DNA of 64,000 nucleotides from JAAEPI01 sp965212145 (lineage in GTDB: Bacteria; Bacteroidota; Bacteroidia; Cytophagales; Cyclobacteriaceae), in assembly GCA_965212145.1 (NCBI GenBank), contig CBDBUY010000003.1, positions 71,657-135,656 on the forward strand, given 5' to 3'. Within the stretch, counting starts at the first letter, position 1. Every line of letters starts with the position of its first letter. The translations under genes were made by a program, and so were the position numbers. The notes beneath the pieces are model-generated. The model did not search any database. It was not told the origin of the DNA and saw only the letters and a program-made list of their open reading frames with translations. Shown here in pieces: positions 34,536-43,047 of the stretch.

Positions 34536-36245
34536 GTGAGTGCCCAAAAATATTTTCCGATTCTCGAATGGCTTCCTCGTTACACCAGGGAACTCCTTTC
34601 CGGCGATGTTCGGGCTGGGGTGACTGTTGGAGTCATGCTCATCCCACAGGGGATGGCTTATGCTATGATCGCAGGACTGCCACCGGTTTATGGACTTTAT
34701 GCAGCGGTCGTTCCGCAAATTATCTATGCGATTTTCGGAACATCACGACAGCTTTCTGTGGCACCTGTCGCGATGGATTCTTTGCTAGTGGCCGCCGGAG
34801 TTGGACTGATGGCCGAACAAGGCTCTGAGGCATACATCACCCTAGCCATACTGGTAGCATTTTTCATGGGGACGTTTCAGTTGTTGCTTGGGATTTTCAA
34901 GATGGGGTTTATCACCAATCTGCTTTCTCGTCCGGTTATCAGTGGGTTCACGTCAGCGGCTGCTATAATCATTGCGTTAAGTCAGTTGCCGAATCTGCTT
35001 GGAGTCAAAATGGAGCGGAGTACTCGCGCCTATGAAATGATTGGGAGTTTGGCCGAAGTGATTACAAATGCTCATGTTCTTTCGTTGATCATTGGGGTTG
35101 TTGGAATCGTCCTTATCGTGCTGATCAAATCATGGTCGACAAAAATTCCGGCTTCTCTCATAGCAGTAATTATCTCTACAGCTTTGGTCAGCATTTTCGG
35201 TTGGAATGAGCTTGGAGTCAATATTGTCAAAGAAGTGCCATCTGGTTTTCCGACCTTTTCATTGCCGAATATCACATGGCAAAATATTCAGCAGGTGGCG
35301 CCACTGGCTATGACAATCGCCATCATAGCTTTCATGGAGGCTTTTTCGGTGGCCAAAGCTATTGAGGCAAAAAAGCGAGATCACGAAGTACGACCTAGTC
35401 AGGAATTAATTGCTCTTGGGGCGGCTAACTTCATTGGTTCGATGTTTAGCAGCTACCCAGTGACAGGTGGGTTCTCAAGAACAGCGGTAAATGTAGAATC
35501 CGGAGCTAACACTCCACTTTCCTCTTTGATAAGTGCGGGTATAGTTGCGCTCACTTTGATTTTTCTTACTCCGCTATTCTACTTTTTACCAAAGGCGATC
35601 TTGGCTTCCATTATTATGGTTGCTGTGGCAGGGCTTATTGACATCAAGTTTGTCCGAACAATTTGGAAAGAGAACAAGGTCGAGTTTGCGCTACTGATGA
35701 TTACTTTTCTGGTTACTCTAAACGTGGGAATGGTGGAAGGAATTCTTACTGGAATTTCAGTAGCAGTACTACATCTTATCTACAAAATGGCGTATCCGCA
35801 TATTGCACAACTAGGCCGTGTCAAGGATCACCACGAGTATCGTAATATTCGCCGCTTTAAAAATCTTCAGACTTGGGACTGGCTGCTATTGCTCAGGCTC
35901 GATGCATCATTGACATTCATTAATATCCAATATTTCAAAGATTATGTGATTAGAAATATTGATGATGAAACGAAGTACGTCATTTTGGATGCCGGCCCAG
36001 TGAGCCATCTGGATACGTCGGCCATCGAGGGATTGCGGGACTTGATCCAGACACTGAATGAAAAGGAAATTGTGTTTATTCTGTGTGACATGATAGGCCC
36101 GGTGAGAGACATTGTGCATCGGACCGGTTTTATGGATACCGTGAAGGAGGACAATATTTTTATCGACCTTCATGAAGCGGTAAAATACGTCACCACCAAG
36201 CAAAAAGGAGATTTTAACGAGTACGCGACTCAGCATGAAGAGTAA
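34536..36245 (+). CDS. SulP-family anion transporter with STAS domain
   Basis: The protein has about 12 hydrophobic segments over residues 20-420 and a C-terminal STAS domain (about 440-555; DAGPVSHLDTSAIEGLRDLI). The SulP signature is present: AGVTVGVMLIPQGMAYAMIAG split early in the protein, YGLYAAVVPQIIYAIFG, and the FSRTAVNVESGANTPLSS loop. SulP carriers move sulfate, bicarbonate or other anions. Gene order with a persulfide dioxygenase and YeeE/YedE favours a sulfur oxyanion, perhaps sulfite or sulfate export or uptake. The GTG at 34536 is chosen as start. It ends 59 bases before the next gene. Confidence 0.93.
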   Translation: MSAQKYFPILEWLPRYTRELLSGDVRAGVTVGVMLIPQGMAYAMIAGLPPVYGLYAAVVPQIIYAIFGTSRQLSVAPVAMDSLLVAAGVGLMAEQGSEAYITLAILVAFFMGTFQLLLGIFKMGFITNLLSRPVISGFTSAAAIIIALSQLPNLLGVKMERSTRAYEMIGSLAEVITNAHVLSLIIGVVGIVLIVLIKSWSTKIPASLIAVIISTALVSIFGWNELGVNIVKEVPSGFPTFSLPNITWQNIQQVAPLAMTIAIIAFMEAFSVAKAIEAKKRDHEVRPSQELIALGAANFIGSMFSSYPVTGGFSRTAVNVESGANTPLSSLISAGIVALTLIFLTPLFYFLPKAILASIIMVAVAGLIDIKFVRTIWKENKVEFALLMITFLVTLNVGMVEGILTGISVAVLHLIYKMAYPHIAQLGRVKDHHEYRNIRRFKNLQTWDWLLLLRLDASLTFINIQYFKDYVIRNIDDETKYVILDAGPVSHLDTSAIEGLRDLIQTLNEKEIVFILCDMIGPVRDIVHRTGFMDTVKEDNIFIDLHEAVKYVTTKQKGDFNEYATQHEE

Positions 36246-36304
36246 CAATGGTTACACTGAAAAATGGGGACAAACGTACCTTTGCATTGAAAGAAAATAA
36301 GAAA

Positions 36305-37702
36305 ATGAAAATTGAACAGATATACACAGGATGCCTCGCCCAAGGGGCTTATTTCATAGAAAGTGAAGGAGAAGCGGCAATCATAGATCCGCTTCGGGAG
36401 TCGGCTCCATATATCGAAAAAGCCGAGCGAGAGGGAGCGAAGATCAAGTACATTTTTGAGACGCACTTTCACGCAGATTTCGTTTCAGGACATGTCGACT
36501 TAGCTGAAAAAACGGGTGCAAGCATAGTATATGGCCCTAAAGCCAATCCGACATTCGATTTTCATCAAGCACAGGATAACGAGGAGTTCAGGCTGGGAAA
36601 GATTAAGATCAGGGCTCTGCACACTCCAGGCCATACGATGGAGAGCACGACCTATCTGTTGATTGATGAACAGGGTGGAGAATATGCAATTTTCAGTGGA
36701 GATACGTTGTTTATAGGGGATGTTGGACGGCCTGATTTAGCCCAGAAGGGCGACCTGACTCAGGAAGATTTAGCGGGCTTTCTTTTTGATAGTTTGCGAT
36801 CTAAGATCATGCCTTTGCCTGATAGCGTAATTGTTTATCCAGCTCATGGTGCCGGATCTGCTTGTGGGAAGAACATGAGCAACGAAACTACTGACACGCT
36901 CGGCAATCAAAAAGAAACAAACTATGCTCTTCGAGCAGACATGACTCGTGATGAATTCATCAAAGAGGTGACTGACGGACTCTTGCCTCCACCTCAATAT
37001 TTTGCGCAGAATGTTGCCATGAATAAATCAGGTGCTGCGGCATTGGATGAAATCCTGAAGAAAGGAAACGTGGCTCTAGACGTTGATACGTTTGAGGCTT
37101 ATGCCAATCACGAAGGAGCACTTGTTTTGGATACCAGATCACAGAAGGATTTCGTACAGGCCCATATTCCTAATTCGATTTTTATTGGAATCGATGGGTC
37201 ATTTGCCCCTTGGGTAGGAGCATTGATTCCCGATCTGCAACAACCGATCGTATTTCTGGCGCCAGAAGGACGAGAAGAGGAGGTGGTGACCAGACTTTCT
37301 CGAGTAGGGTACGACAATACCCTTGGATACCTAGAAGGAGGGGTTGAGGCCTGGAAGAAGGCAGGAAAGGAGACCGATTCGATGGAATCGATTTCTGCTG
37401 ATGAACTGGAAAACAGAATGCAGGCTGGCAGCCTGAATGTCCTGGACGTAAGGAAACCGGGCGAATTCGAATCCGAGCACATGGAAGCTGCAGAAAGTTT
37501 TCCCCTTGATTTTATCAGTAAGAACATGAATGAATTGGATCAGGATACAGAGTATCACATCCATTGTGCAGGTGGATATCGAAGCGTCATTGCGGGTTCG
37601 ATTTTGAAAAGCCGAGGTTACCACAATGTCGTGGACGTGGCAGGTGGCTATGCTTCCATCAAAAAAACCAACCTTCCGAGGACTTCTTCGGTTACATCTT
37701 AA
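36305..37702 (+). CDS. ETHE1-like persulfide dioxygenase fused to two rhodanese domains
   Basis: From the ATG at 36305 the protein has 465 residues. The metallo-beta-lactamase domain (1-240) carries HFHADFVSGH (His54, His56, Asp58, His63) and TPGHTMES, as in ETHE1-type mononuclear iron persulfide dioxygenases, which oxidise glutathione or similar persulfides to sulfite. The first rhodanese domain (about 260-355) lacks an active cysteine (FLAPEGREEE), while the second (about 370-455) has Cys421 in HCAGGYRS. It lies between SulP and YeeE/YedE genes, forming a sulfide/thiosulfate handling operon. Confidence 0.92.
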   Translation: MKIEQIYTGCLAQGAYFIESEGEAAIIDPLRESAPYIEKAEREGAKIKYIFETHFHADFVSGHVDLAEKTGASIVYGPKANPTFDFHQAQDNEEFRLGKIKIRALHTPGHTMESTTYLLIDEQGGEYAIFSGDTLFIGDVGRPDLAQKGDLTQEDLAGFLFDSLRSKIMPLPDSVIVYPAHGAGSACGKNMSNETTDTLGNQKETNYALRADMTRDEFIKEVTDGLLPPPQYFAQNVAMNKSGAAALDEILKKGNVALDVDTFEAYANHEGALVLDTRSQKDFVQAHIPNSIFIGIDGSFAPWVGALIPDLQQPIVFLAPEGREEEVVTRLSRVGYDNTLGYLEGGVEAWKKAGKETDSMESISADELENRMQAGSLNVLDVRKPGEFESEHMEAAESFPLDFISKNMNELDQDTEYHIHCAGGYRSVIAGSILKSRGYHNVVDVAGGYASIKKTNLPRTSSVTS

Positions 37703-37717
37703 AATTACGAATAGTAC

Positions 37718-38284
37718 ATGATCGAATTTATCAGTCAGCCATGGCCTTGGTATGTAGCCGGGCCAATCATTGCTTTTGTCATGTTTCTCATGCTTTATTT
37801 CGGCAAGAGCTTCGGACTGTCATCCAATTTGCGAACCATGTGCTCCATTCTTGGTGCAGGGAAGCATTGCGATTTTTTTGATTTCGACTGGAAGTCACAA
37901 ATGTGGAACTTGGTATTTGCAGGGGGACTCGTCTTAGGAGGGTTCCTTGCCCATCAATTCTTCATAGATGACAGTGTCATTCAAATTTCTCAAGCTACTC
38001 AGCAAAACTTGATGGCATTGGGAGTGGAAACAGATGGTAGCAAGCTAGTGCCCGGGAGTATTTTCACATGGGAGTCATTGGGAACCACTCGTGGAATGAT
38101 CATGCTGGTTCTTGGTGGATTTTTGATTGGCTTTGGGACAAGATACGCCGGAGGCTGCACCTCAGGACATGCGATTAGTGGTCTCAGTAATCTTCAACTT
38201 CCTTCATTGATTGCAGTCGTCGGATTTTTTGTAGGTGGACTGCTTGTCACGCATTTCTTATTACCTCACTTGCTCACCCTTTAA
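37718..38284 (+). CDS. YeeE/YedE-family transporter, first half
   Basis: This 188-residue membrane protein has four or five hydrophobic segments and cysteine motifs typical of the thiosulfate transporter YeeE: CSILGAGKHCDFFDF near residue 43 and GGCTSGHAISG near 147. Family members pass thiosulfate or sulfenate-type compounds across the inner membrane through a chain of cysteines. It begins 15 bases after the persulfide dioxygenase fusion and is followed 9 bases later by a second half-protein, the split arrangement usual in Bacteroidota. Confidence 0.92.
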   Translation: MIEFISQPWPWYVAGPIIAFVMFLMLYFGKSFGLSSNLRTMCSILGAGKHCDFFDFDWKSQMWNLVFAGGLVLGGFLAHQFFIDDSVIQISQATQQNLMALGVETDGSKLVPGSIFTWESLGTTRGMIMLVLGGFLIGFGTRYAGGCTSGHAISGLSNLQLPSLIAVVGFFVGGLLVTHFLLPHLLTL

Positions 38285-38293
38285 TTACCGGAT

Positions 38294-38707
38294 ATGAAAT
38301 TTATTAAGTTTTTACTGGCCGGTACATTATTCGGCATCACACTGACCAAAGCTGAAATCATCTCGTGGTATCGGATTTACGAAATGTTCCACTTCGAATC
38401 TTTCCACATGTACGGTGTTATTGGGTCGGCGGTGATGATAGGGGTGTTAATCACTTTATTCATCAAAAGAACAGGAATGAAAGACAGCAGTGGCTCACCA
38501 ATTGTTATCCCGCCTAAACAGCAAGGAGTCACGCGTTATTTGGTTGGAGGAACACTCTTCGGAGCAGGCTGGGCTATGACAGGTGCTTGCCCCGGACCTT
38601 TGTTTATTCTTTTAGGAAATGGAATCGGAGTGATCGGAGTGGTGATCATTTCTGCGATGCTCGGTACGTATATGTATGGGCTGCTTCGAGATAGATTGCC
38701 GCACTAG
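38294..38707 (+). CDS. YeeE/YedE-family transporter, second half (DUF6691-like)
   Basis: The 137-residue membrane protein has four hydrophobic segments and the second YeeE signature GAGWAMTGACPGPLFILLGNG near residues 95-115, with the conserved cysteine in ACPGP. It complements the preceding half to make one thiosulfate-type carrier. It is the last gene of the sulfur operon and is followed after about 45 bases by a strong bidirectional terminator. Confidence 0.92.
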   Translation: MKFIKFLLAGTLFGITLTKAEIISWYRIYEMFHFESFHMYGVIGSAVMIGVLITLFIKRTGMKDSSGSPIVIPPKQQGVTRYLVGGTLFGAGWAMTGACPGPLFILLGNGIGVIGVVIISAMLGTYMYGLLRDRLPH

Positions 38708-38749
38708 TAGCCACTCAATAAAGAAAAAAAGGCTCATTCATCTAGACAT

Positions 38750-38785
38750 AAAAAAAGCCCCTGCCATAAGGCAGGGGCTTTTTTA
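38750..38785. terminator. Bidirectional rho-independent terminator
   Basis: The 9-base-pair GC-rich stem GCCCCTGCC/GGCAGGGGC (38757-38765, 38770-38778) has an ATAA loop and is flanked by A6 on the left and T6 on the right. It serves the sulfur operon on the plus strand and the lipoprotein gene at 38801-39283 on the minus strand. Confidence 0.93.
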
Positions 38786-38800
38786 TTTTATTTGATAGGA

Positions 38801-39283
38801 TTAGTTCACATCAAAAACCAAAACCCAATTTCCTACTCCAGCGCCTCTTGCACTAGACGCTTCTACGGAGGCAGAAATCGTGATTTTAGAATCAGCCTCC
38901 ACGATGGTCACCGTATTTACGTTTAATGAAGATCCGCTGGCCGCATTCAATGCAGCACCAGAAATCACGGCAGCATCACTAACAGAGAATGAACCTCCAG
39001 TGAAGTAATTGGAGCTAAAACTAGATCCTCCTGAAAAAGAATATGATGCTCCGGTTTCCTCAGTGTTAGGAGTCACGGTCACAGAGAGACCTGATAAATC
39101 CGGTGTCCCCTCAACTTCGGTTGTGTTACTTGCAGTGGTATTCACAGACCAAGTTCCATCAATCGCTCTGAGTAGTTTCTGTCCATCGGTTAAACCCGGT
39201 CCGTTATCTCCTCCCCCACAACTCATCAATATTCCAGTAGTAACTAAGGCAGCAGTCATTAGAATATTTCGGAATCCTTTCAT
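38801..39283 (-). CDS. Small lipoprotein of unknown function
   Basis: The 160-residue protein has a lipobox ending ILMSC (Cys22) followed by a Gly-Asp linker. The mature part is low in complexity: rich in Ser, Thr, Gly and Ala with hydrophobic alternation (SVNTTASNTTEVEG, ASYSFSGGSSFSS, LNVNTVTIVEADSKITISASVEAS), so a beta-sandwich or small lipocalin-like fold is likely. It contains WSV near residue 45, which in many short Bacteroidota lipoproteins starts a lipocalin-like domain. I do not recognise a function. It is transcribed toward the shared terminator. Confidence 0.7.
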   Translation of the reverse strand: MKGFRNILMTAALVTTGILMSCGGGDNGPGLTDGQKLLRAIDGTWSVNTTASNTTEVEGTPDLSGLSVTVTPNTEETGASYSFSGGSSFSSNYFTGGSFSVSDAAVISGAALNAASGSSLNVNTVTIVEADSKITISASVEASSARGAGVGNWVLVFDVN

Positions 39284-39396
39284 TTCAGTGTATTTTCTTG
39301 TTTATAAAAAGTGATATGCAACCAAAGGTGCTGATAAATTTTGATACACGCAATTGTTATGACATAATTCCAATCAATTACCCACGAGTAGGTAGA

Positions 39397-39831
39397 TTAA
39401 TGATTTACTTGAATTTTCAAGATTTTATCACCTTGAGTTATTTCATCTATGACTTCCAATCCCTCAACGACTTTGCCAAAGCACGTATGATTCCTGTCTA
39501 AATGCGCAGTGTTATTCCTACTATGGCAAACGAAGAACTGAGATCCTCCGGTGTTTCTTCCTGCATGAGCCATACTTAGCACACCTCTGTCATGGTATTG
39601 ATTTTCACCATCTAGTTCACAATCTATGGTGTAGCCGGGCCCGCCGGCTCCTGTTCCATCTGGGCACCCTCCCTGAATGACAAAGTCCGGAATTACTCGG
39701 TGAAAAGTCAATCCATCATAAAATCCTTTTTCACTTAAGTCAATAAAGTTTTTAACGGCTTTCGGTGCATCTTTTTCAAAGAACTCCACCTTCATTGTTC
39801 CTTTTTCAGTCTGTATTTCTGCTGTTTTCAT
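39397..39831 (-). CDS. Cyclophilin-type peptidyl-prolyl isomerase
   Basis: The 144-residue protein is a compact cyclophilin: TEKGTMKVEFFEKDAPKAV, then FHRVIPDFVIQGG with the catalytic arginine and GSQFFVCH near residue 97. It lacks a signal peptide, so it assists protein folding in the cytoplasm. The conserved tryptophan of larger cyclophilins is replaced by His in LDRNHTCFGKV. Its start overlaps the end of the VOC-family gene by 4 bases, making a two-gene unit. Confidence 0.95.
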   Translation of the reverse strand: MKTAEIQTEKGTMKVEFFEKDAPKAVKNFIDLSEKGFYDGLTFHRVIPDFVIQGGCPDGTGAGGPGYTIDCELDGENQYHDRGVLSMAHAGRNTGGSQFFVCHSRNNTAHLDRNHTCFGKVVEGLEVIDEITQGDKILKIQVNH

Positions 39832-40253
39832 TTGGCAAATAATTGATCCATGTTTTTAAAAGATTTAAACTCTAAAGCGTTTCCCGAGAAGTCCTTCAGA
39901 AAGAAAGTGCCCTGTTCTCCTAGCTGACCTTCGAATCGGATGTATGGCTCAATGATAAAATTGAGATTGGCTTTTCTGAAACGATCAGCCAATTCTTCCC
40001 AGTCATCCCAGTCCAACACCACCCCAAAATGTGGCACGGGAACCTGAAGTCCGTCTACGGGATTTTCATGGAGATCGGCTTTCATTCCCTCCTTTTGATG
40101 CGCCACGAATTGGTGGCCATAAAAATCAAAATCTACCCAGTGATCACTCGATCTACCTTCAGCACATCCCATGATTTCACCGTAGAATCTACGGGCCAAT
40201 GAAATATCATGCACAGGTACTGCCAGATGAAACGGACGAAGGGGATTGGACAT
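39828..40253 (-). CDS. VOC-superfamily (glyoxalase-like) protein
   Basis: From the ATG at 40253 the protein has 141 residues. It begins PFHLAVPVHDISLARRFYGEIMG and has DFYGHQFVAHQ, VPHFGVVLDWDDWEELADRF and FLKDFSGNALEFKSF, giving a paired beta-alpha-beta3 VOC fold with metal ligands His9, His near 75 and Glu in NALEFK. Family members include glyoxalases, dioxygenases and resistance proteins; the reaction here is unknown. The upstream extension to 40331 is not conserved-looking. It overlaps the cyclophilin gene and is divergent from the RqcH-like gene. Confidence 0.88.
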   Translation of the reverse strand: MSNPLRPFHLAVPVHDISLARRFYGEIMGCAEGRSSDHWVDFDFYGHQFVAHQKEGMKADLHENPVDGLQVPVPHFGVVLDWDDWEELADRFRKANLNFIIEPYIRFEGQLGEQGTFFLKDFSGNALEFKSFKNMDQLFAK

Positions 40254-40288
40254 CTCAGTTAGCTTTGCTGCAAAACTCGCAAAGGAGA

Positions 40289-41746
40289 ATGTACCACACT
40301 TGGTTTTTTCAGAAAAGATTGGCGGAGGCACTTGATGGCAAATTGAGAGGTCTGAAACTCCTGGAGTGTTTTTCTCAGCAAAAGGATGAACTGATCTTAG
40401 GTTTTGCGGATGAGAATAAGCAGCTCTTTGTCAAGGCTGATTTTGGAAACAATGCCGGCATACTTTCGGTGCAGGAGAATTTTGCCAGAGCCAGAAGAAA
40501 CTCTGTGGATTTGTTTGACAAATTGATTGATCACCCAGTTGAGGCGGTTTTTTGCTACAAACATGAGCGTTCTTTTAGGATCGAGTTTAAGCAGGACCTA
40601 TTTCTGATTTTTAAAATGCATGGGTCTAGGTCGAACATCCTTCTGGCTGAAAAGAATCAAGTGACCAGTGTCTTTAGAAATAATCTAGATCGGGACATGG
40701 AGATCGTTCCGTCCGAATTGAACAATGACCAAAATCTGGACTCTGAATTAACCATTCGCTTGAGGGGACGAGCGAATGATTACCAGGATTTAGAAATGCT
40801 CCACGACCCGATCATGTCCATTTGTCTTGAGAAAGGAAAACCAAGATTGCATTTCGGAACAATGCCGGATTGCTTTGCGAGCGCGGATCCGATCGACATC
40901 ACGAACAAGTTCTCAGAATATTTTTACCGGGTTTCAGTTTTTGCTCAGGAGAAAACTTCTCTAGAAAATCGAATTGAGAAGAAAATCACTCAAACGAAAA
41001 ACTATCTAAAGAAAACTTCAGACAAGAAAAGCAAACTGGAGAGTGGTAGGAGTCCCGAAGAAATTGGGCATTTGATCATGGCTCACATGCATGAGATGAG
41101 GGAAGGAGAGAAGGAAGTTGTGTTGAAGGACTTTTACTCTGACGAACAGGTGAAAATCAAACTCAATCCCAAGCTGAGTCCTCAAAAAAATGCTGAGAAT
41201 TATTACCGGAAGAGCAAGAATCGAAAGATCGAGATGGACATGCTCGAAACGAATTTGAAGAAGAAGGAGGAGGAATTGGACCTATGGGAAAATAGAAAGT
41301 TGAAGGTTTCTGAGGTTGAGGATTTGCGGATGCTACGAAAACTCGAATCGGAGTTTTTCCCGGAAAATGCCAAAGACAGGAATCAACCAAAACCCTATTT
41401 TGAGTTTGAGGTGGACGGGTGGCAGATTCTGGTAGGGAAACACGCCAAGTCCAACGACGAGCTGACGCAGCGAATTGCTCGTAAGAACGATTTGTGGCTT
41501 CACGCTAAGGATGTTTCCGGTTCGCATGTCGTGGTGAAGGAGCACCCCGGCCAGAATTTCCCAAAAGACGTAATTGAAAAAGCTGCTGCATTGGCCGCCT
41601 ATTATTCAAAGCGCAAGACAGATTCTCTTTGCCCCGTCATATTCACTCCAAAAAAGTTCGTGAGAAAAGTGAAGGGAGCACCGGCTGGTCAGGTAATGGT
41701 CGATCGAGAGGAGATTGTTATGGTGGAGCCAAACAATAAATTATGA
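40289..41746 (+). CDS. RqcH/NFACT-family ribosome quality-control protein
   Basis: The 485-residue protein has an NFACT-N-like region (about 1-190), a central coiled coil (about 235-370) and the NFACT-R/DUF814 domain with DLWLHAKDVSGSHVVVK near residue 400. RqcH binds obstructed 50S subunits and adds alanine tails to stalled peptides; Bacteroidota homologues are shorter than Bacillus RqcH, as here. The ATG at 40289 is preceded by AAAGGAG, one of the few good ribosome-binding sites in the window, and this start matches the family. It overlaps the next gene by 4 bases. Confidence 0.88.
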   Translation: MYHTWFFQKRLAEALDGKLRGLKLLECFSQQKDELILGFADENKQLFVKADFGNNAGILSVQENFARARRNSVDLFDKLIDHPVEAVFCYKHERSFRIEFKQDLFLIFKMHGSRSNILLAEKNQVTSVFRNNLDRDMEIVPSELNNDQNLDSELTIRLRGRANDYQDLEMLHDPIMSICLEKGKPRLHFGTMPDCFASADPIDITNKFSEYFYRVSVFAQEKTSLENRIEKKITQTKNYLKKTSDKKSKLESGRSPEEIGHLIMAHMHEMREGEKEVVLKDFYSDEQVKIKLNPKLSPQKNAENYYRKSKNRKIEMDMLETNLKKKEEELDLWENRKLKVSEVEDLRMLRKLESEFFPENAKDRNQPKPYFEFEVDGWQILVGKHAKSNDELTQRIARKNDLWLHAKDVSGSHVVVKEHPGQNFPKDVIEKAAALAAYYSKRKTDSLCPVIFTPKKFVRKVKGAPAGQVMVDREEIVMVEPNNKL

Positions 41747-42960
41747 GACTTTTGACCACCTTATTCTTGACATTAGTTGTGACCTGCGCCTTCTCACAGA
41801 GTTTGAGAGACGTTTACAACGCCGGGATGGCTGCCTATAAAAGTGGTGATTTCCTCACTTATCTCGAGAAAATGAAAGAAGCTGATTCGCTTTCTCCGAT
41901 GCATCAAACGATTGTTTACAACCTCGCTTCGGCGTATGCCAAAAACGACCAACACGACATGGCCATTGAAAAGCTGAAAGTGGCCATTAACATCAATGCA
42001 GGCTTTGAGCCAGAAAGTGACGAGGATTTTTCCGAGATGGATTTGTCATCCATTTTGACGCTGAAAGAGAAATTGAATGCTGTGATCAAATCAAGTGAGG
42101 TCGCTTTTACAAATAGCGAATTGGATTTACACCCCGAATCGGTCGCTCATGATCCAGAAACGGGTCATTTCTTTTTGAACAGCGTTCGCAAAGGGAAAAT
42201 TTTAAGATTCAATCCCATGGATAAAGAGTATTCAACTCTCATCGATGGTCGCTGGGCAGTCATGGGGATGAAGGTCAAGGATGGTTTTCTATGGGGATGT
42301 GAGGTCGCCACCAACGAACACGAAAACTACAGCGAAAGCGATCAAGGAAAAACGGCCCTATTAAAATTCAATCTGAAATCCGGTGAATTAGTCGACCGCT
42401 GGGAGCTTGAGGGAGGTCACTGGTTTGGTGATTTGATATTTTCTAAATCTGGAAAACCGTTCATTTCTGATAGTATGAAACCGATTATTTACACCTTGCA
42501 GAATGATAAGCTCGAAGTGTTCAAAGATTTCTCGGATGACCTTTTCAACTTGCAGGGATTGGCATTTAACGAAGACGAAACGGTCCTTTACATCGCCGAT
42601 TACAAACTCGGGATTTACAGAATGGAAATGGAGACTGGAGTACTGAAACCTATTTCTTCGGAGAATTACCTGACCAAGGGAACTGATGGATTGTACTTCT
42701 ATCAAAACTCTCTGATTGCCATCCAGAATGGCGTGCGACCATTCAGAGTTTCAAGGATCGCATTGAGAAAAAATGGATTGATGGAGGATATTGACTTTCT
42801 GGAAAAAGCAACATCCGAACTTGGCGAGCCTACTTTGGGCGTAGTAGTTGGAAACCAATTATTCTATGTAGCGAATAGCCCTTGGGGAGCGTATAAAGAA
42901 GGTGTCCTTCAGACGGATGGATTAACTGAAAATTTGGTACTCAAAGTCAACCTCAACTAA
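41743..42960 (+). CDS. Exported TPR plus six-bladed beta-propeller (SMP-30-like) protein
   Basis: The signal peptide ends CAFS-Q. A short TPR region (about 22-85, AAYKSGDFLTYLEKMKEADSL and VYNLASAYAKNDQ) is followed by a propeller (about 120-400) with blades such as HPESVAHDPETGHFFLNSV and NLQGLAFNEDETVLYIADY, as in SMP-30/gluconolactonase-like proteins. It could be a lactonase or a binding protein; the metal ligands of true SMP-30 enzymes are not clear to me. It is translationally coupled to the RqcH-like gene through a 4-base overlap, although the compartments differ. Confidence 0.82.
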   Translation: MRLLTTLFLTLVVTCAFSQSLRDVYNAGMAAYKSGDFLTYLEKMKEADSLSPMHQTIVYNLASAYAKNDQHDMAIEKLKVAININAGFEPESDEDFSEMDLSSILTLKEKLNAVIKSSEVAFTNSELDLHPESVAHDPETGHFFLNSVRKGKILRFNPMDKEYSTLIDGRWAVMGMKVKDGFLWGCEVATNEHENYSESDQGKTALLKFNLKSGELVDRWELEGGHWFGDLIFSKSGKPFISDSMKPIIYTLQNDKLEVFKDFSDDLFNLQGLAFNEDETVLYIADYKLGIYRMEMETGVLKPISSENYLTKGTDGLYFYQNSLIAIQNGVRPFRVSRIALRKNGLMEDIDFLEKATSELGEPTLGVVVGNQLFYVANSPWGAYKEGVLQTDGLTENLVLKVNLN

Positions 42961-43047
42961 TCTTTACGAGTACCCGGACTCTGATCCACAAAGTTGAAAA
43001 GCATGAGATGCTGATTGAAAATAGCTATCTTGTAATAGCCGTCAGCC

